DNA of 64,000 nucleotides from Mucilaginibacter sp. UR6-11 (GCF_020880695.1 NZ_JAJIWO010000001.1:310001-374000); one strand, 5' to 3'. Shown: positions 16,817-25,737, counted from the stretch's first letter. Notes: generated by a model from the sequence alone, not told the origin. Made by a program: numbers and translations.

Positions 16817-19256
16817 ACAAGTTTTCCCGATCTATAAAGTTGAGCATGACACAATGCTTTCCATGCAGGGTGACCTGAGCATCGCATTTGAGTTGACCCT
16901 GCCGGAACTGTTCACCCTGTCGAACGACGAATATATGGCCTTTCACCAAACCTGGGTTAAAGCCATAAAGTTATTGCCAAAAAACAGCATTTTTCATAAG
17001 CAGGACTGGTTCGTACAGGAAGAATATCAAGCCAGATTTGGCGATAAAACCTTTTTGGGCCATGCCAGCGAACGCTTCTTTAACGAGCGACCTTACCTCG
17101 CCCACCACTGTATCGTGATGCTCACCAAAAGGCCGGAAAATTATAAGCAGGTCACCAGCGCGACCAGTGGTTTAATGCGCAAGCATATTACCCCAGCTCA
17201 AACCACCTCAACCGAACTGTTCCGGGATTTTGCGGACAGCGCCGGGCAATTTAAACGCATACTGGAGGACAGCGGTTTGGTGCGCGTACTCCGTTTAACA
17301 GATGACGAATTAGCGGGCACACTTGCGGTTCCCGGTATTTTGGAACAATACTGTTTTCTGTTGGGTAACAGTGATAAACCGGTATTAAAAGACATTCATT
17401 TGCGTGATGAGCTGCGCATCGGTGAAAACTATTGCCAGCTCTACACTTTAGCCGAAACCGAGCATTTGCCGGCATTAGTTGGCCCACGGATCACCTACGA
17501 TCAATACAGTACCGATAAAACCAAATTCAGCACCGGCTTTGCCAGCCCCATCGGGGCGCTGCTCAACTGTAACCATATTTATAACCAGTATTTATTCATT
17601 GAAGATAGTGCCAAAACCCTGAAAAAACTGGAAGCCAAAAAACTGCGCCTGCAATCGCTCTCGGCTTACTCCCGCGAAAACGCAATCGGCCGTGATGCCA
17701 CCCAGGAGTTTTTGAACGAAGCGATCAGCCAGCAACGGCTTCCGGTTAAGGCACATTTCAATATCCTGGCCTGGACGGCTGATAAAGCCGAACTCAAGGA
17801 TGTCCGCAACAAAGTCAGCTCCGCCCTCGCCCAACTGGATGCCCAGCCCAAACAGGAAACCGACGGCGCGCCGCAGATCTGGTGGGCCGGCCTGCCCGGC
17901 AATTCGGGTAATTTCCCGATGAATGACACCTTTGATACGTTTGCTGAACAAGCGGTCTGTTTCTTCAATTTAGAAACCAATTACCGAAGTTCACTATCAC
18001 CTTGCGGCATTCGCCTTGGTGACCGCTTGAGCGGTAATCCATTGCACGTTGATGTAAGTGACGAGCCGATGAAAAACGGCATCACCACTAACCGTAATAA
18101 ATTTATCCTCGGTCCGTCCGGCAGCGGCAAATCCTTTTTTACCAACCACCTGCTCCGCAGCTATTATGAGCACGATTCCCACATCGTATTAGTGGATGTT
18201 GGTCACAGTTATGAGGGGCTTTGCGAGTTCGTCGATGGTTATTACTTCACCTATAGTGAAGACAGCCCGATCAGCTTTAATCCATTTTATGTCGGTAAAG
18301 ACGATGTGCTCGATACCGAAAAACGCGAAAGCATCAAAGCCATGATCTTGGCGCTCTGGAAAAAAGAAGATGAAGGTGTACAGCGAAGCGAATATATCGC
18401 CATATCTGATGCCCTGTTTCATTATTATGAAAGCCAGCCAGAGTTTGCCTGTTTCAATTCCTTTTATGAGTTTTTGAAAGGGCCCTTTTATGATACCATG
18501 AAAGCCAGCAAGGTGAAAGACCAGCACTTTGACATTGATAATTTATTATTCGTCTTACGTCCCTATTATAAAGGCGGTGAATATGATTACCTTTTAAACG
18601 CTACCGAAAACCTGGACTTACTGCACCGCCGTTTCATCGTGTTTGAACTGGATAATATTAAAGACCACCCCATCCTGTTCCCGGTGGTTACGCTCATTAT
18701 CATGGAAACCTTTGTGAGTAAAATGCGCAAGCTGCCGAAAGAAACCCGCAAAATGATCCTGATCGAAGAAGCCTGGAAAGCCATCGCCCGTGAAGGTATG
18801 GCCGAATACATTAAATATCTTTTTAAAACCGTGCGAAAATACTTTGGTGAAGCATTAGTGGTAACACAGGATATCGAAGATATTATCAGTTCGCCGGTGG
18901 TGAAGCAAGCCATTATCAATAACAGCGACTGTAAGATCCTGCTTGACCAGCGCAAATACCAGAACGATTTTCCGAAGATCCAGCAGCTTTTAGGTATCAC
19001 TGATAAGGAAACCGCACTCATCATGAGTATGAACCGCGCAAATGACGAACGATACAAATACAAAGAAGTGTTTATATCGCTTAACGGGCAATTGTCGAGA
19101 GTTTACCGCACCGAGGTTAGTCGGGAAGAATACTGGACCTATACCACAGAATCTGCTGAAAAAGCGAAAGTGAAAGCCTACAAAAAGAAATATGGCGACA
19201 TCCGCAAAGCTATCGCGGTTATCGTCCAGGAAGAACAAGAAAACAAAGCAGCATGA
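16803..19256 (+). CDS. traG: TraG, VirB4-like conjugation ATPase
   Basis: 817 residues, cytoplasmic, full length for the family. The N-terminal domain starts with EQVFPIYKVEHDTMLSMQGDLSIAFEL, characteristic of TraG of Bacteroidota elements. The ATPase domain has Walker A FILGPSGSGKSFF at about residues 435-447, a Walker B region MILIEEAWKAIA, and the downstream VVTQDIEDIISSPVVKQAIINNSDCKILLDQRKY found in VirB4 proteins. It energises pilus assembly and substrate transfer at the inner membrane. Follows traF with a 14 bp overlap and precedes the lipoprotein gene with a 4 bp overlap. Confidence 0.95.
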   Translation: MKNAEQVFPIYKVEHDTMLSMQGDLSIAFELTLPELFTLSNDEYMAFHQTWVKAIKLLPKNSIFHKQDWFVQEEYQARFGDKTFLGHASERFFNERPYLAHHCIVMLTKRPENYKQVTSATSGLMRKHITPAQTTSTELFRDFADSAGQFKRILEDSGLVRVLRLTDDELAGTLAVPGILEQYCFLLGNSDKPVLKDIHLRDELRIGENYCQLYTLAETEHLPALVGPRITYDQYSTDKTKFSTGFASPIGALLNCNHIYNQYLFIEDSAKTLKKLEAKKLRLQSLSAYSRENAIGRDATQEFLNEAISQQRLPVKAHFNILAWTADKAELKDVRNKVSSALAQLDAQPKQETDGAPQIWWAGLPGNSGNFPMNDTFDTFAEQAVCFFNLETNYRSSLSPCGIRLGDRLSGNPLHVDVSDEPMKNGITTNRNKFILGPSGSGKSFFTNHLLRSYYEHDSHIVLVDVGHSYEGLCEFVDGYYFTYSEDSPISFNPFYVGKDDVLDTEKRESIKAMILALWKKEDEGVQRSEYIAISDALFHYYESQPEFACFNSFYEFLKGPFYDTMKASKVKDQHFDIDNLLFVLRPYYKGGEYDYLLNATENLDLLHRRFIVFELDNIKDHPILFPVVTLIIMETFVSKMRKLPKETRKMILIEEAWKAIAREGMAEYIKYLFKTVRKYFGEALVVTQDIEDIISSPVVKQAIINNSDCKILLDQRKYQNDFPKIQQLLGITDKETALIMSMNRANDERYKYKEVFISLNGQLSRVYRTEVSREEYWTYTTESAEKAKVKAYKKKYGDIRKAIAVIVQEEQENKAA

Positions 19257-19549
19257 AAAAGTTCATTTATATAGCGATACTATTTGCAGCCTGCAAATCG
19301 AGTACAAATCACGATGGCACTTACGTCAGCCATGTCGAGGGTCAGTTTTCTATAGCCGATGATACGCTCGTCATTGCTGATACGGTTATCATTAATCACA
19401 CCGGCTTTCAAAAGATACGCAATGGCCAGATCCTGCCCAAAGCGTTCAAAACCCGGAAATGGACATTGCACAGTCCCGACGCGCCAGCCATGCAGATCAA
19501 TGGCGACCAAATACAGATCGGCAACACTACTTACCATAAACTGCCATGA
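19253..19549 (+). CDS. Small putative lipoprotein within the tra operon
   Basis: 98 residues. N-terminus MKKFIYIAILFAACKSS has a short hydrophobic segment and a lipobox-like FAAC (Cys14), so it is predicted to be a lipoprotein. The rest is a small beta-rich domain (DGTYVSHVEGQFSIADDTLVIADT, IQIGNTTYHKLP). No family named with confidence. Both ends overlap neighbours by 4 bp (ATGA), which makes it a genuine member of the tra operon. It could act in the envelope part of the secretion channel or as an exclusion factor, but that is speculation from position. Confidence 0.72.
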   Translation: MKKFIYIAILFAACKSSTNHDGTYVSHVEGQFSIADDTLVIADTVIINHTGFQKIRNGQILPKAFKTRKWTLHSPDAPAMQINGDQIQIGNTTYHKLP

Positions 19550-20196
19550 AAAAGCTAATAGTCATCATCCTGCTTTTGGTATCATTACGCAGCCAGGCTC
19601 AATACCAGATCGTTACGACGCTGGTAAAAAAAGTAATTAAAGCCATTGACCTGAAGGTTCAACGCATGCAGAACGAAACGATCTGGTTACAGAATGCCCA
19701 AAAAACGATAGAAAACGAACTATCCAAATTCCGCTTGACGGAGATTTCCAATTGGTCGGAAAAGCAAAAGGCGTTGTATAGTGACTATTATGACGAGTTG
19801 TGGAAAGTCAAATCAACCATTGCCTATTACCAGCGCATCAAAGATCTGACGGTAAAACAAATAGCCATGGTGGGCGAATATCAACGGACCTGGAAACTAT
19901 TCCAGTCTGATCAACACTTTAAGCCTGATGAAATTATCCAAATGCAAAGGGTTTATATAGGCATTTTGGATGCCAGCGCTAAAAACATCGACCAAATCAT
20001 GCTGGTCATCAATCCGGGCAAAACCCAAATGACCGATCAACAAAGACTGGAGGCTATCAACCAGGCTGGTGACCGGCTGGATGAAAATTACAGCGACCTG
20101 AGACAGTATAATAATCAGAATATGATCCTGAGCCTGCACCGCAGCAAGGATCTGAACGAAGTACAAACGATTAAAAGTTATTATGGACTGCATTAA
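19546..20196 (+). CDS. traI: TraI-like exported conjugation protein, paralogue 1 of 3
   Basis: 216 residues with a signal peptide (about 1-18, ending RSQAQ). The mature part is helical: VVKKVIKAIDLKVQRMQNETIWLQNAQKTIENEL gives a coiled-coil-like start. The C-terminal signature MTDQQRLEAINQAGDRLDENYSDLRQYNNQN followed by ILSLHRSKDLNEVQTIKSYYG is shared with the next two genes. Members of this group are labelled TraI in Bacteroidota elements and are thought to be periplasmic, VirB5-like parts of the channel. It overlaps the upstream gene by 4 bp and the next by 14 bp. Confidence 0.78.
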   Translation: MKKLIVIILLLVSLRSQAQYQIVTTLVKKVIKAIDLKVQRMQNETIWLQNAQKTIENELSKFRLTEISNWSEKQKALYSDYYDELWKVKSTIAYYQRIKDLTVKQIAMVGEYQRTWKLFQSDQHFKPDEIIQMQRVYIGILDASAKNIDQIMLVINPGKTQMTDQQRLEAINQAGDRLDENYSDLRQYNNQNMILSLHRSKDLNEVQTIKSYYGLH

Positions 20197-20854
20197 ACAA
20201 GCGACAAGCCTTCGCAGCAAAGCAAAGCATTTGCTGGCGTTCGCACTGGTGACGGCGGCCATGAGCCACTGCGCACAGGCGCAAACTTTCGCGGAATGGT
20301 TCAGCCAAAAGAAAACACAAAAGAAATATCTGTTGCAACAGATCGCGGCGCTACAGGTTTATAGCGGCTACCTCAAAACCGGTTATAGTATCGCTAAAGG
20401 TGGCCTGGGTTCCATTACCTCCTACGTTGGCAACGAATACAGCCTGCACAACGGTTACTATACGCACTTAAAGACCATGAACACTGCTATTAAAAATAAT
20501 AGCCAGGTTAATGATATTATTCGCTGGCAACAAGATATTTTAAAGCAAACGACCGCTATCAAAAAGCAGGACGGCTTAACCGCTACTGAAAGCGGCTATA
20601 CCGGCAAAGTTTGCAACGCGCTGTTAAGTGATTGCGATGCCCGCATCAATGACCTGCAAACTATTTTATCGGATAATAAAACCGAAATGAGCGATGAGGA
20701 ACGCATCCGGCAGATCGCAAGATTACACCAGGCGATGCAGGATAACTACCGCTTTGCTGCAAATTTCAGATCACAGTTACAGCTCTATGTTCGGAATAAA
20801 CAACAGGAACAAAACGATCATAACACCTTAAAGAATTTATATGCGAACCGTTAA
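20183..20854 (+). CDS. TraI-like exported conjugation protein, paralogue 2 of 3
   Basis: 223 residues; signal peptide within about 1-34 (LLAFALVTAAMSHCAQAQ), with a basic leader of 16 residues. The mature protein shows the pattern TWFSQKKTQKKYLLQQIAALQVYSGYLKTGYSIAKGGLGSI and NGYYTHLKTMNTAIKNN, very close in layout to paralogue 3 (GYLTGLMAVNPAVRNN), and ends MSDEERIRQIARLHQAMQDN ... QNDHNTLKNLYANR. Database labels such as TerB-family tellurite resistance may attach to such genes; nothing in the context supports tellurite. Start is fixed by a 14 bp overlap with paralogue 1. Confidence 0.75.
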   Translation: MDCIKQATSLRSKAKHLLAFALVTAAMSHCAQAQTFAEWFSQKKTQKKYLLQQIAALQVYSGYLKTGYSIAKGGLGSITSYVGNEYSLHNGYYTHLKTMNTAIKNNSQVNDIIRWQQDILKQTTAIKKQDGLTATESGYTGKVCNALLSDCDARINDLQTILSDNKTEMSDEERIRQIARLHQAMQDNYRFAANFRSQLQLYVRNKQQEQNDHNTLKNLYANR

Positions 20855-21464
20855 AATCATGGTGGCCCTATTGTGCTTCGGTATGAGCGCACAGGCCCAA
20901 AGCGACGAATTGCAGCAATTGCTGCTGAATATTGAGAAATTGACCCAGTTCAAGGCCATTCTTTCCGATATGAAACAAGGCTATCAAATTTACCAGCAGG
21001 GCTATGGCATGGTTTCCAATTTATCAAAAGGCAATTTCAATCTGCATAATGGCTACCTGACCGGTTTAATGGCCGTTAATCCGGCAGTTCGTAATAACCC
21101 CCGGATCGGCCAGATCGTAGGGCAGCAAACTGATTTGATCAGCGAGTATAAGCGCTACGCCAGCCTGTTTCGGCAAAGCGGCAGCTTCAACAGCAATGAA
21201 TTGAATTATTTCAATAATGTCTATAACCAGCTCGTCAGGCAAAGTAATGCCAATATTGACGAACTCGCCAACGTCACGACCGCCGGGCAATTGCGCATGT
21301 CGGATGATGACCGGCTAAGGGCCATCGATCGCATTTACAACAGCAGTACCGAGCAACTGCAATTTCTCCGCTTCTTTAACCGCAAAGCGGTTATACTGAG
21401 TTTGCAGCGCAGCAAAGATCAAAACGATACCCAAACACTCAAACGGCTTTACGGCATCAACTAA
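20841..21464 (+). CDS. TraI-like exported conjugation protein, paralogue 3 of 3
   Basis: 207 residues with signal peptide (about 1-19, ending SAQAQ). Contains LQQLLLNIEKLTQFKAILSDMKQGYQIYQQGYGMVSNLSKGNFNLHNGYLTGLMAVNPAVRNNPRI, then MSDDDRLRAIDRIYNSSTEQ and the terminal signature ILSLQRSKDQNDTQTLKRLYGIN. It shares the HNGY(L/Y)T motif with paralogue 2 and the C-terminal signature with both others, so the three arose by tandem duplication. The 14 bp overlap with paralogue 2 is formed the same way as the previous one. traJ begins 6 bp after its stop. Confidence 0.75.
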   Translation: MRTVKIMVALLCFGMSAQAQSDELQQLLLNIEKLTQFKAILSDMKQGYQIYQQGYGMVSNLSKGNFNLHNGYLTGLMAVNPAVRNNPRIGQIVGQQTDLISEYKRYASLFRQSGSFNSNELNYFNNVYNQLVRQSNANIDELANVTTAGQLRMSDDDRLRAIDRIYNSSTEQLQFLRFFNRKAVILSLQRSKDQNDTQTLKRLYGIN

Positions 21465-21470
21465 AAAAAC

Positions 21471-22676
21471 ATGAAAAAGAAACTATTATTAAGCGCCTTA
21501 TTGGCGTTTACAGGGATACTTTTTCCCTTATTTTCCAAAGCCGACGGTTTGGCTGACGATATCCACGGCCTCCAGGGCGTGTTAAATAATGTGTATTCGG
21601 AAATGCTCCCCATGTGCAGCCAATTGATAGGCGTTGCCCGCGGCATTGCCGGTTTTGGCGCACTTTGGTATATCGCGGCAAGAGTTTGGCGGCATATAGC
21701 AAACGCTGAACCAGTTGATTTTTATCCGCTCATGCGGCCATTCGGCTTAGGCCTTGCGATCCTGTTGTTCCCAACGGTCATCGCCATAATCAATGGTGTA
21801 ATGAACCCTGTCGTCACCGCGACTGGCGGGATGGTTAAAAATTCGGATGCCGCTATCGAAAAGCTATTGGCCCAAAAGCAAGCTGCTATCGAAAAAACAG
21901 ATACCTGGCAGATGTATGTGGGCGATGACGGCGAAGGCGACCGCGACAAGTGGTATAAATACACCCACCCCGATGACCCGAATGGAGACAAAGAAGGTGT
22001 ATTCTCCGGTCTGGGTAATGATGTAAAATTCGCCATGGACAAAGCCAGTTACAAGTTCCGCAACAGCGTCAAACAATGGATGTCGGAAATATTGCAGGTA
22101 GTGTATGAAGCCGCCGCGCTTTGTATCAACACCATCCGGACCTTTTACTTGGTCGTGTTGGCGATATTAGGGCCGCTCGTTTTTGGCATCGCCGTCTTTG
22201 ACGGTTTCCAGCATACGCTGACGACCTGGCTGGCCAAATACCTCAATGTATTTCTTTGGTTACCGGTCGCTAACATCTTCGGCAGCATTATCGGTAAGGT
22301 GCAGGAAAATATGCTGAAGCTGGATATCCAACAAATTGGCAACGCTGGCGATACCTTTTTTTCCAGTACCGATACGGCTTACCTGATATTTCTTTTGATT
22401 GGTATCGTCGGCTACTTTACTGTACCTGCCGTGGCCGGCTATATCATCAATCCAGGTGGCGGCAACGGCTTGCTGAACAAAGTCACCAACCTGACCTCAA
22501 TTAGTTTGAGTTCAGTGAAATCTTCTTCATATGCCGCAGGCATGGCCGCCGGTGAACGCATGGGCCAGGGTGCTGCCAATATTATTAACGCACCCGGCCA
22601 TATCGCCGAAGGCTACCGTTCGGCAGGTTCCAATAATGTACAGGCAGAAAAACTCAACGGAAACGCTAAAAAATAA
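21471..22676 (+). CDS. traJ: TraJ, polytopic membrane protein of the conjugation channel (VirB6-like)
   Basis: 401 residues with an N-terminal signal-like helix (KLLLSALLAFTGILFPLFSKA), then the TraJ text DIHGLQGVLNNVYSEMLPMCSQLIGVARGIAGFGALWYIAARVWRHIANAEPVDFYPLMRPFGLGLAILLFP. Hydrophobic helices recur at about 88-108, 220-245, 255-275 and 300-325. The central loop (about 130-190) is charged. VirB6-like proteins form part of the inner membrane pore. The C-terminal tail (SSYAAGMAAGERMGQ) is polar. Start fixed by the 6 bp spacing after paralogue 3; traK follows 4 bp after the stop. Confidence 0.92.
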   Translation: MKKKLLLSALLAFTGILFPLFSKADGLADDIHGLQGVLNNVYSEMLPMCSQLIGVARGIAGFGALWYIAARVWRHIANAEPVDFYPLMRPFGLGLAILLFPTVIAIINGVMNPVVTATGGMVKNSDAAIEKLLAQKQAAIEKTDTWQMYVGDDGEGDRDKWYKYTHPDDPNGDKEGVFSGLGNDVKFAMDKASYKFRNSVKQWMSEILQVVYEAAALCINTIRTFYLVVLAILGPLVFGIAVFDGFQHTLTTWLAKYLNVFLWLPVANIFGSIIGKVQENMLKLDIQQIGNAGDTFFSSTDTAYLIFLLIGIVGYFTVPAVAGYIINPGGGNGLLNKVTNLTSISLSSVKSSSYAAGMAAGERMGQGAANIINAPGHIAEGYRSAGSNNVQAEKLNGNAKK

Positions 22677-22680
22677 GCTC

Positions 22681-23295
22681 ATGTTCACACATCTCAGAAA
22701 TATCGAAACTGCTTTTCAGCAAAATAAACGCATTGTCGCCCTGGTCATCCTAACCAGCGCGATCATATCCATCGCGGCTATCTATTTTTCCTTTGCCGCC
22801 TATCAAAAAGCATCGGGGCACATTTATGTATTGGCTAATGGAAAAGCCCTCGAAGCGATAGCGGCGGACCGCAAAGACAACATCCCCGTTGAAGCGCGTG
22901 ACCATATTAAAATGTTCCATCACTATTTCTTTACACTTGATCCCGACGAAAAAGTTATTGAAAGCAATATCAGCAAAGCTTTGTACCTGGCTGATGAAAG
23001 CGCCCGTAACCAATATAACGGCCTGAAAGAAAAGAGCTATTATAATAACCTGATCTCGGGCAACATCAGTCAGCAGATCACCGTGGACAGCATTCAACTC
23101 AATATCAATTCCGAGCCTTATTATTTTAAATGCTTCGCCACGCAAAAGCTGATCCGGGCTACTTCGACCATTAACAAATTACTAATCACCCAGGGTTACC
23201 TGCGCAATGTTAGCCGTTCCGATAATAACCCGCACGGCTTTTTGATCGAACATTGGGAAACCTTGGCTAACCGTGATACGACCATCGCACCATGA
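22681..23295 (+). CDS. traK: TraK, VirB8-like conjugation protein
   Basis: 204 residues from ATG 22681, directly after the traJ stop. An upstream in-frame extension to 22531 would run entirely through the end of traJ and is not believable. One transmembrane helix near residues 20-42 (RIVALVILTSAIISIAAIYFSF) is followed by a periplasmic domain with the TraK features GHIYVLANGKALEAIAADRKDNIPVEARDHIKMFHHYFFTLDPDE and LIEHWETL at the C-terminus. VirB8-like proteins dock between the inner membrane complex and the outer core. Overlaps the small downstream gene by 4 bp. Confidence 0.92.
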   Translation: MFTHLRNIETAFQQNKRIVALVILTSAIISIAAIYFSFAAYQKASGHIYVLANGKALEAIAADRKDNIPVEARDHIKMFHHYFFTLDPDEKVIESNISKALYLADESARNQYNGLKEKSYYNNLISGNISQQITVDSIQLNINSEPYYFKCFATQKLIRATSTINKLLITQGYLRNVSRSDNNPHGFLIEHWETLANRDTTIAP

Positions 23296-23447
23296 AAAGA
23301 TTCAATCAGTTAACACTAAAACAGCAAAAAACAGCCCTGGTGATTTTTTGCATGCTGTTCGCAGCCTTGCTGATACTCAGTATCCGCTACCAGCAAATGA
23401 GCATCAACACCGGCAATATTCAACAACCGAGAATTAAAAACAAATAA
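23292..23447 (+). CDS. TraL-like small membrane protein (51 aa)
   Basis: 51 residues, ATG 23292 overlapping the traK stop by 4 bp (ATGA), stop TAA 23445-23447, traM beginning 2 bp later. A basic start (MKRFNQLTLKQQKT) precedes a single transmembrane helix (ALVIFCMLFAALLILSI) and a polar tail. Position between traK and traM and size fit TraL of CTnDOT-type elements. Sequence alone is too short for a firm family call, but the tight overlaps on both sides make translation likely. Confidence 0.7.
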   Translation: MKRFNQLTLKQQKTALVIFCMLFAALLILSIRYQQMSINTGNIQQPRIKNK

Positions 23448-23449
23448 TT

Positions 23450-24454
23450 ATGGAAAAGCAACGAAAATTCCTGTTGGTATTACCCCTACTGGTGATCCCA
23501 TTTATGACCATGGCCTTTTGGGCCTTAGGTGGCGGCAAAAATCAAAATCAGCAAATCGTCAATAACCGGGGCCTCGATACCAACCTGCCGGAAGCGCAGT
23601 TTAAGGACAAAGACAAAACCGATAAGATGTCGGTTTACCAGGCGGCCCAGCATGATTCTACCCAAAACGGCGTCAGCCCGGCATTTTTAAAGTCAATGGG
23701 GTTAACAAAAGATTCAGTAGCTACACCAGATGACCAGGTAGAGCGGATACAAGCCAAACTGGCTCAATTGAACAGTCAACTCAACCAACCGCAGCCAACA
23801 AGGCCAGTAACCAATTATGATGAACCCAACCCGCAACAAGTGAAGCAGCTTAAAAAGATGATGCAAAGAATGAATGCGGGCAGTAGTCAGCCAGACCCGG
23901 AAATGCAGCAGTTAAATAAGATGCTGGATAAGATACAGGCTATACAAAATCCGTCGTCTGTTATCACCACGCCAACAAAGCCGGAAGATACCACACCTTT
24001 TAAGGCCATCCCGGCTATTATTGACGGCAAACAAAAAGTCATGGATGGCGGCGCTGTTAAACTCAAGTTGACCGACTCCATTACCATTAAAAATCAACTC
24101 TTGCCTAAAGGTCAGGAACTCTTTGGGGTATGTCAAGTCACCAACCAACGACTACTGTTAACGATACAGAATATCCGGTTGGATAAACAGATCATCCCGG
24201 TGAACCTAACGGTATTTAGTCTCGACGGGATGCCCGGCATCCCTGCACCTGAAGCCGAATTGGGCGGGGCAGCCGGTTCCGGCGCGGATAACGCCGTTCA
24301 AAGTATGCAATTCCTGACGATGGATCAATCGTTGGGCGCGCAGGCTGCTGCTGGTGGTGTTAACGCCGCTAAAAGCCTGTTCAGCAAAAAAGTTAAAAAG
24401 ATCAAAGTGAAGCTGGCCAACGAATACCCGGTTTTATTAAAGATCAACAAATAA
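23450..24454 (+). CDS. traM: TraM, VirB10-like conjugation protein
   Basis: 334 residues. N-terminal cytoplasmic tip MEKQRK, transmembrane helix about 7-27 (FLLVLPLLVIPFMTMAFWALGGG), a long proline/glutamine-rich periplasmic linker (about 95-165), then a beta-rich domain with VIDGKQKVMDGGAVKLKLTDSITIKNQLLPKGQELFGVCQVTNQRLLLTIQNIRLDKQIIPVNLTVFSLDG, which matches TraM. VirB10-like proteins span the envelope. In relatives traN follows; here the next gene is a different one, starting 5 bp later. Confidence 0.92.
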   Translation: MEKQRKFLLVLPLLVIPFMTMAFWALGGGKNQNQQIVNNRGLDTNLPEAQFKDKDKTDKMSVYQAAQHDSTQNGVSPAFLKSMGLTKDSVATPDDQVERIQAKLAQLNSQLNQPQPTRPVTNYDEPNPQQVKQLKKMMQRMNAGSSQPDPEMQQLNKMLDKIQAIQNPSSVITTPTKPEDTTPFKAIPAIIDGKQKVMDGGAVKLKLTDSITIKNQLLPKGQELFGVCQVTNQRLLLTIQNIRLDKQIIPVNLTVFSLDGMPGIPAPEAELGGAAGSGADNAVQSMQFLTMDQSLGAQAAAGGVNAAKSLFSKKVKKIKVKLANEYPVLLKINK

Positions 24455-24459
24455 AGGTT

Positions 24460-25677
24460 ATGGACGACGAACTGAATATTGACCCAAGGGAAACGGATTA
24501 TTTAGACCATATAGACATGAACCAGGCCATCAATTTTTATGAACTCAGAACCCAATTAGCGGATCTCGGCTTCAACGAAGATGTCCTGCTAAACGAATTG
24601 CGCAGCATGGTGACCAACAACAATGAAAAACGGCTGCACGATATCTTTTTACAACAAGACGGCGCCGAATTCGCGTTATCCTTTGAAAAGACGGAAAATT
24701 CCGATTACCGGTTGTACTGCATTGATGCCTCGATGAATATACCCGGCAAAGTCAACAACCATGTTATGCAATATTTCCAGCCCAATGTGCCGGTGGGTAC
24801 GGCGACCGAATTACTCCGCCTAAGCCTGTTCGTCAGTAATGATCACGACCCTTTTATGCCATTGAACCTTCAAGAATCACAAGCTTATATTCATTTACTA
24901 AAAACAAATCATGTTATGAACGATCAAAATTTAAGTTATCTGCAAAAGCAATTGCTGAACCTGGGGTTTGGCGAGAAATTAAACGACGAGCTGGAAAAAA
25001 ATATCAAGTCGGGCAAAAAGGAGTTTACCTTAACCAGTGAACAGGAATATAATAAACAGAGCGTAGATTATACCCTGCACTACAAAGCCGGCGATCAAAA
25101 CGATATGTACTTCTTCAACAAATACGATGCGTCATTGCGGGATAAGGATATGCAGCAAACCTTTTACCTGAACAAAGGCAGCGGCATTACCGCGAAGGAG
25201 GCCTATAACCTCATGGAAGGTCGTGCTGTCCATAAACAACTCGAAAACCTGGAGGGTGAAAAATACAATGCCTGGATCATTATCGATAAAGAAAACAAGA
25301 CCGAAAATGGCAATTTCAAACTCCGCCCTTTTACCGATGGCTGGAATTATAAACCTGAACGGGCCATAGACAAACTGGATATTGTCGGTATCAATGAAGA
25401 GGGCGCCCGCGATAAATTAATGAAGTCATTAGAAAAAGGTAACCGGCACCAGGTGACCGCCATGAAGGATGGGAAAGAAGTAAAATTGTTCCTTGAGGCT
25501 AACCCTGCTGAACACCGGGTTAACCTCACCAATTGGAAAGGTGAAGCCCAGCAACTGGAGCATTATAGAAAACCGGAACTAAAAGCGGAAAATAAAAAGG
25601 ACCAAAAGCAAGCGCAGGCCCAGGAGGATGCGCCGGCAAAAAAGCAACGCAAACGCGGCGCTAAAATGAGCGTATAA
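24460..25677 (+). CDS. Uncharacterised element protein with an internally duplicated N-terminal domain
   Basis: 405 residues, no signal or membrane segment. Residues about 25-95 (FYELRTQLADLGFNEDVLLNEL ... YRLYCIDASMNI) and about 155-230 (LSYLQKQLLNLGFGEKLNDELEK ... MYFFNKYDASL) look like two copies of one domain: QL..LGF.E.L..EL, then a YxxxxYDAS-like strand. A third section (260-370) has GRAVHKQLENLEGEKYNAWIIIDKENKTENGNFKLRPF, reminiscent of DUF3945-type element proteins, and the tail is lysine/arginine-rich. It takes the place where traN is expected. Function unknown; a nucleic-acid-binding or partner-binding role is possible. Last gene before a terminator. Confidence 0.6.
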   Translation: MDDELNIDPRETDYLDHIDMNQAINFYELRTQLADLGFNEDVLLNELRSMVTNNNEKRLHDIFLQQDGAEFALSFEKTENSDYRLYCIDASMNIPGKVNNHVMQYFQPNVPVGTATELLRLSLFVSNDHDPFMPLNLQESQAYIHLLKTNHVMNDQNLSYLQKQLLNLGFGEKLNDELEKNIKSGKKEFTLTSEQEYNKQSVDYTLHYKAGDQNDMYFFNKYDASLRDKDMQQTFYLNKGSGITAKEAYNLMEGRAVHKQLENLEGEKYNAWIIIDKENKTENGNFKLRPFTDGWNYKPERAIDKLDIVGINEEGARDKLMKSLEKGNRHQVTAMKDGKEVKLFLEANPAEHRVNLTNWKGEAQQLEHYRKPELKAENKKDQKQAQAQEDAPAKKQRKRGAKMSV

Positions 25678-25696
25678 TGCGACTAATGATTAGATT

Positions 25697-25729
25697 GAAA
25701 GTCCCCGGCAGCAGTGTTTGGGGACTTTC
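25697..25729 (+). terminator. Terminator of the tra operon
   Basis: Inverted repeat gaaagtcccc (25697-25706) and ggggactttc (25720-25729) with a 13 nt loop, 20 bp after the stop of the last tra-operon gene. The 10 bp stem is perfect; the U-run is short. Confidence 0.65.
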
Positions 25730-25737
25730 GTATCACC

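Noticed and set aside
20183..21464. TerB-family tellurite-resistance function for the TraI-like paralogues
   Set aside because: Annotation by weak similarity; context is entirely conjugation, all three have export signals and no tellurite genes are near.
22531..22680. Upstream extension of traK to 22531
   Set aside because: It overlaps the end of traJ in another frame and begins MPQAWPPVNAWARV, without family features; ATG 22681 gives the known TraK start.
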